Origin: Zygotorulaspora mrakii
Taxonomy: Eukaryota > Ascomycota > Saccharomycetes > Saccharomycetales > Saccharomycetaceae
Length of the DNA stretch: 64,000 bases
Reading direction: 5' to 3'
NCBI RefSeq assembly: GCF_013402915.1
Contig: NC_050720.1
Coordinates: 1,116,001-1,180,000, forward strand
In this document: positions 60,658 to 64,000 of the stretch, piece after piece
Layout: each line of letters begins with the position of its first letter
How positions within the stretch are numbered: position 1 is the stretch's first letter
The notes under the pieces: model-generated
What the model saw: only the letters and a program-made list of their open reading frames with translations
Told to the model about the DNA's origin: nothing
The model's database searches: none
Position numbers and translations under genes: made by a program

Positions 60658-61341
60658 TCAAGCGACATGTGTTCGTACAATGTCTTCAGAGATCTTATCA
60701 CTTATGATTCTTCTCAATTCTTTTGTCAGCTCCACGCAACTTTGTTCACCATTTTGCAAAATTTCAAACAGTTGCTCTTCGGTGAAATCTCCAACACTGT
60801 CTAGCAACAAAACATTTTGGATGACGCTACCACCCTTAACAAGCTCAAGTGCTAGAGTGTGAACTGACCTCGAAACTCTCAAGTCATCATCACCTGGATC
60901 AATGACCAGTTCATCCGTATCCTTAGCAATACAAAGGCATACGCTAGACACCATACTATGAAGGGCTATGCCTGCATCAATAAGTGCTAGGAATGCTGCA
61001 TTTATGCAACAGCTTAATTCTCTTTGGGAAAATTCCTCTTCGCTCTCGCCAGCTTCCAGTATTTGACAAGTAATCTGACACAGCTGTCTTGGATATTTAT
61101 AACTCACTATCAGTGGTGTTAATACAGCACGTAACTTGTCTTCGATAAGTTTTTCCCTTGTATTAGGAATGCCTCTGGCAGGACGCACAATGACTTCCAA
61201 GGCAAGTCTGGTGGGCAATTCTTGCCTCGCCTTTGGTTCGATTGGACCCGTCACCGAGCAGATAACTTTTGTGTTTTTGGATTCAAACTGGGACGACCCA
61301 TCAACTTGGTTCAATATACCGGTAACTGCTTGAACGACCAT
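60658..61341 (-). CDS. RRP46: exosome core subunit Rrp46 (227 aa)
   Basis: RNase PH-fold subunit of the nine-protein ring of the RNA exosome, catalytically inactive in yeast. ATG 61341. The sequence runs through the full RNase PH fold: VICSVTGPIEPKARQELPTR near 28-47, then LSCCINAAFLALIDAGIAL near 129-147. Length is near S. cerevisiae Rrp46 (223 aa). It is divergent from TPC1, as YGR095C/YGR096W are. Confidence 0.93.
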   Translation of the reverse strand: MVVQAVTGILNQVDGSSQFESKNTKVICSVTGPIEPKARQELPTRLALEVIVRPARGIPNTREKLIEDKLRAVLTPLIVSYKYPRQLCQITCQILEAGESEEEFSQRELSCCINAAFLALIDAGIALHSMVSSVCLCIAKDTDELVIDPGDDDLRVSRSVHTLALELVKGGSVIQNVLLLDSVGDFTEEQLFEILQNGEQSCVELTKELRRIISDKISEDIVRTHVA

Positions 61342-61396
61342 CTCAAAATGCTGTTTTTATGGTTGTCTGCTCATTTATTAGATTAACTACCAATCC

Positions 61397-61406
61397 GAAA
61401 TTTTTC
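61397..61406. promoter_or_regulatory. RRPE-like site upstream of RRP46
   Basis: The plus strand reads GAAATTTTTC followed by A, that is TGAAAAATTTC on the minus strand, about 60 bases before the RRP46 ATG. It matches the RRPE core found in rRNA-processing genes. Confidence 0.5.
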
Positions 61407-61536
61407 ACTTCGATAATATCCAAGCGGGATAAGGAACAATACTAATAAATACAATGAGATAAGACAGGTTGACCAGACTTTATACAACACTCTTCGACTG
61501 CAATCTATTGTATTATGGGCCTTTAAAGCATGCAGC

Positions 61537-62460
61537 ATGACTCAAAGAGATCACCTTCGTAAAGGTGAAGATGTTGCCGTTTGGCGTAGCCTTGTAGCAG
61601 GGTCCTTATCAGGACTCACTGCTCGGTTCGGTACTGCGCCTATGGATACCATCAAGATACGACTGCAGATCATGCCCCTACAATCAGGGGAACATTTCGG
61701 TATTTTTGATGTGATAAGGGACATAATGAAAAAGGAAGGTATCAGAGGACTGTGGAAAGGGAATGTACCTGGATCCATCTTGTACGTTATCTACGGGGGC
61801 ACTCAATTTGGTTCTTATTCAATGTTCAACACCATATTGAGTCCCATTGGCTGGAGTGCACCGGTGCATAGCTTTATCGTTGGCGCACTCTCAGGAGCTA
61901 CAAGCTGTGTAGCTTCTTACCCCTTCGATGTCCTGCGTACACGGTTTGTAGCGGATCGAAACATCGAATTATCGAGCATCACCAAGACGTTGCGTGAGAT
62001 ATTGCATGAAAAGGGCGTTAAGGGATTTTTCAAAGGCTGCACTTCCTCAATTGTAACCATCACCATGACCACGTCCATCATGTTCAGTGTCTACGAAAGC
62101 ATAAAGATACACTGTGAACATTGGAAGACCATGAACGACTCACATTGGATCTCAGCACTAGACCACTGCGCAGGCCCTATTGGCGGTGTGGTATCTAAAA
62201 TGATGACATTCCCTCTGGATACTGCAAGGAGACGTATGCTGATTGGCCATTCTCCGCTCGCAAAGGGTCTTACTACACAGGTGCACATCTATGAAAGTTA
62301 CAAAGAAATGGGACTCCTTCGCATTGGCGCAACGATCCTCAGACGTGAAGGTATCTATGCACTGTACAGGGGAGTCACCATGGCACTTTTTAAGAGCGTA
62401 CCGAGTACAACAATCTGCCTCTACAGTTATGAATGGTTTATAAAATGTATTTCCGGGTAA
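61537..62460 (+). CDS. TPC1: mitochondrial thiamine pyrophosphate carrier Tpc1 (307 aa)
   Basis: Inner-membrane carrier of the SLC25 family importing thiamine pyrophosphate. ATG 61537. Three carrier repeats are visible through their PxDxxK/R-type signatures: APMDTIKIRLQ near 35, YPFDVLRTRF near 128 and FPLDTARRRML near 225. Each is followed by a G-rich helix, as in GLWKGNVPGS. Length is near S. cerevisiae Tpc1 (314 aa). The substrate is inferred from synteny with YGR096W. Confidence 0.9.
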   Translation: MTQRDHLRKGEDVAVWRSLVAGSLSGLTARFGTAPMDTIKIRLQIMPLQSGEHFGIFDVIRDIMKKEGIRGLWKGNVPGSILYVIYGGTQFGSYSMFNTILSPIGWSAPVHSFIVGALSGATSCVASYPFDVLRTRFVADRNIELSSITKTLREILHEKGVKGFFKGCTSSIVTITMTTSIMFSVYESIKIHCEHWKTMNDSHWISALDHCAGPIGGVVSKMMTFPLDTARRRMLIGHSPLAKGLTTQVHIYESYKEMGLLRIGATILRREGIYALYRGVTMALFKSVPSTTICLYSYEWFIKCISG

Positions 62461-62576
62461 CACCCTACTTAAAATATAGTAATCTCGAAGAAACAAGCTG
62501 AAGAGAACTAGAGGCGAAACAGCAAGATAACTGTCCCTGACTTGCGGAAGACATAATTCAGGATAGCATTCTAAGG

Positions 62577-63221
62577 ATGGCTAACGTTACTCCCCATGCT
62601 GTAGTATGGTATATTCCTAATCAGATCGGTTACCTAAGGGTTCTTACAGCGCTCATATCATTTTTCACTATGCCGAATCATCCCATGTTCACAATGATAG
62701 TGTATGGGATTTCTTGCCTGCTAGATGCATTGGACGGTACCATGGCCAGGAAATATAACCAGGTGAGTAAGTTAGGGGCCGTTCTGGACATGGTGACGGA
62801 TAGATCAACAACATCGAGTCTCATCTGTTTTCTGGGCGTAATGTACCCCAGATGGTGTGTTCTCTTCCAAATTTTGATTTCTCTAGATCTGTCAAGTCAT
62901 TACATGCACATGTATGCCAGTTTGACCGATGGGAATGCATCCCACAAACAGGTCGGCAAAGAGAGCTCGAAACTCCTACATTGGTACTATACGAGGAGAG
63001 ACGTCCTCTTCACTATCTGCGCCTTCAATGAGCTTTTTTATATGGGACTGTACCTCTACGGATTTAAGAGATTCCAGACGCTAGGCCTATCAATTGTACT
63101 AATATGCTTTCCTGGATACGTGTTTAAGCAAGTTGCAAATATAATCCAGCTCCAAAGGGCTGCTATGATACTAGCAACTTCTGATGCCAAGGAGGCAAAC
63201 GAAAGATCGAAGAAACAATGA
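62577..63221 (+). CDS. PIS1: phosphatidylinositol synthase (214 aa)
   Basis: CDP-diacylglycerol--inositol 3-phosphatidyltransferase of the ER/outer mitochondrial membrane. ATG 62577. The CDP-alcohol phosphotransferase signature is complete: D53-G54-x2-A57-R58-x8-G67-x3-D71-x3-D75. Several hydrophobic spans follow. Length is near S. cerevisiae Pis1 (220 aa). It lies 116 bases after TPC1, which places YPR113W next to YGR096W, as expected in a pre-duplication order. Confidence 0.95.
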   Translation: MANVTPHAVVWYIPNQIGYLRVLTALISFFTMPNHPMFTMIVYGISCLLDALDGTMARKYNQVSKLGAVLDMVTDRSTTSSLICFLGVMYPRWCVLFQILISLDLSSHYMHMYASLTDGNASHKQVGKESSKLLHWYYTRRDVLFTICAFNELFYMGLYLYGFKRFQTLGLSIVLICFPGYVFKQVANIIQLQRAAMILATSDAKEANERSKKQ

Positions 63222-63319
63222 AACTATATAAACATAGACGAATACGTAAGGTTGCTGCATCGAATAATATAAATACACAATTACATCAAGTCAATTAACT
63301 GTAACTAGGACAGCCTCCA

Positions 63320-63325
63320 CACGTG
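63320..63325. promoter_or_regulatory. CACGTG E-box upstream of the YPR114W homologue
   Basis: The palindrome CACGTG, followed by AC, lies 195 bases before the ATG of the last gene. It is the core for Cbf1 or Pho4. Which factor acts here, if any, cannot be told. Confidence 0.35.
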
Positions 63326-63519
63326 ACGGGTTGATCATTGAGTGGTTTTCTTAATCTGAGAGGCCATTTTCTTTTTTTTCACTTTTGAGAAAACCAGATC
63401 AGCAGCATGATTAGACGGTCGTAACCCTTTTGTATAACAACTGGATAAAAGTTTTTCCTATCGCTACTGCTGTTTGGGGTTATTGTGTGCGAGATCTTCT
63501 CACTGGACTAGGTCGTAAG

Positions 63520-64000
63520 ATGCAAGATCTATTGGGCAGATTGGTTCGTTTCTTGTTGGCACTGCCTCAGCCAACAATAGTTGCCACGTCAATTGTTCCA
63601 TTTCTGAGTTCCAAGGAGTTGATCACTTCGGACTCAATTCTATCCAACCTTCATTCAATTGCCTACGTCGCAATATTTTACCAATTATGCTTCATTCTCG
63701 GTCAGTATGTTCTTTTCCCCCCAATTGCTGCATTCGTTAGCGATTCTGCTCACTCCAAGAGGAAATTGATTAACCAAAGTGCAGTTCATTTTGTCTCTTT
63801 GGTGCAAAGTATAGTGATTTTATACGTCTCTATCAGTTGTCTTGTGTCACCTCAATACTCATCGGAGAATTACACAGCTGAAGAAAGAATTTTCAATGAC
63901 CATCGCGACACTGAGATAGTTTGTGTCTTCGCTATTGGGTACTTCATCTGGGACATCTACATCTCGCTTTTCTACTCCACGCTGCCATTTGTGCTTCACG
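63520..64000 (+). CDS. TLC-domain membrane protein, YPR114W homologue, N-terminal 160 codons (runs off the right edge)
   Basis: An open frame from ATG 63520 (MQDLLGRLVRFLLALPQPTI) reaches the window end without a stop. It has several hydrophobic segments (for example AYVAIFYQLCFILGQYVLF and LVQSIVILYVSISCLV). GYFIWDIYISLFYSTLPFVL is typical of TRAM/LAG1/CLN8 (TLC) proteins. The position directly after PIS1 matches YPR114W in S. cerevisiae. The biochemical role is unknown. Confidence 0.8.
   Translation, partial: MQDLLGRLVRFLLALPQPTIVATSIVPFLSSKELITSDSILSNLHSIAYVAIFYQLCFILGQYVLFPPIAAFVSDSAHSKRKLINQSAVHFVSLVQSIVILYVSISCLVSPQYSSENYTAEERIFNDHRDTEIVCVFAIGYFIWDIYISLFYSTLPFVLH

Noticed and set aside
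61385..61410. ATCCGAAATTTTTCA resembling CDEIII
   Set aside because: No RTCACRTG and AT-only spacer at the right distance. It is better explained as an RRPE site of RRP46.

Overview
The window is nuclear DNA of a budding yeast of the family Saccharomycetaceae. Genes are dense on both strands. The few introns carry yeast signals (GTATGT or GTACGT donors, TACTAAC branch points), and almost every gene from 9 kb onward has a clear Saccharomyces cerevisiae counterpart. The gene order points to a lineage that did not go through the whole-genome duplication: single genes here interleave two pairs of S. cerevisiae ohnologous segments. Genes known from chromosomes III and X alternate between 9 and 37 kb, and genes from VII and XVI alternate between 37.6 and 64 kb. 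Species cannot be fixed by eye.

Region 1 (1-9.1 kb) lacks this synteny and is rich in surface and secreted functions: a Ser/Thr-rich wall protein or adhesin running off the left edge, an unrecognised coiled-coil protein, a FRE-type ferric reductase with an Aft1-like site upstream, and an acid-sphingomyelinase-like phosphodiesterase whose frame is broken by one missing base.

Region 2 (9.1-37.3 kb) holds RIM1, an ATG36-like gene, SYP1, MNN5, SWE1, RPL39, RPS22, RPS14, SOP4, BPH1, CDC6 and SNT1. RIM1, RPL39 and RPS14 are split by introns with complete splice signals. SWE1 and CDC6 have G1/S-type promoter motifs. The ribosomal-protein intergenic regions contain a GC-rich set of stem-loops and a large inverted repeat of telomere-like sequence.

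Region 3 (37.6-64 kb) holds NNF2, a tRNA-Thr(UGU), UTP22, a YPR109W homologue, RPC40, PRP31, DBF2, DRN1, MRD1, VAS1, RRP46, TPC1, PIS1 and the start of a YPR114W homologue. Many of these serve ribosome or RNA production (UTP22, RPC40, MRD1, RRP46, tRNA, VAS1). RPC40, MRD1 and RRP46 have PAC- and/or RRPE-type motifs close to their starts. DRN1 needs a 67-base intron with an unusual AAG acceptor.

No CRISPR array, complete transposon, centromere or viral sequence was recognised. The most novel-looking items are the opposed repeat upstream of RPS14, the stem-loops between RPL39 and RPS22, the unresolved intron signals upstream of the coiled-coil gene, a coding-like segment with no start beside the tRNA, and the broken phosphodiesterase.
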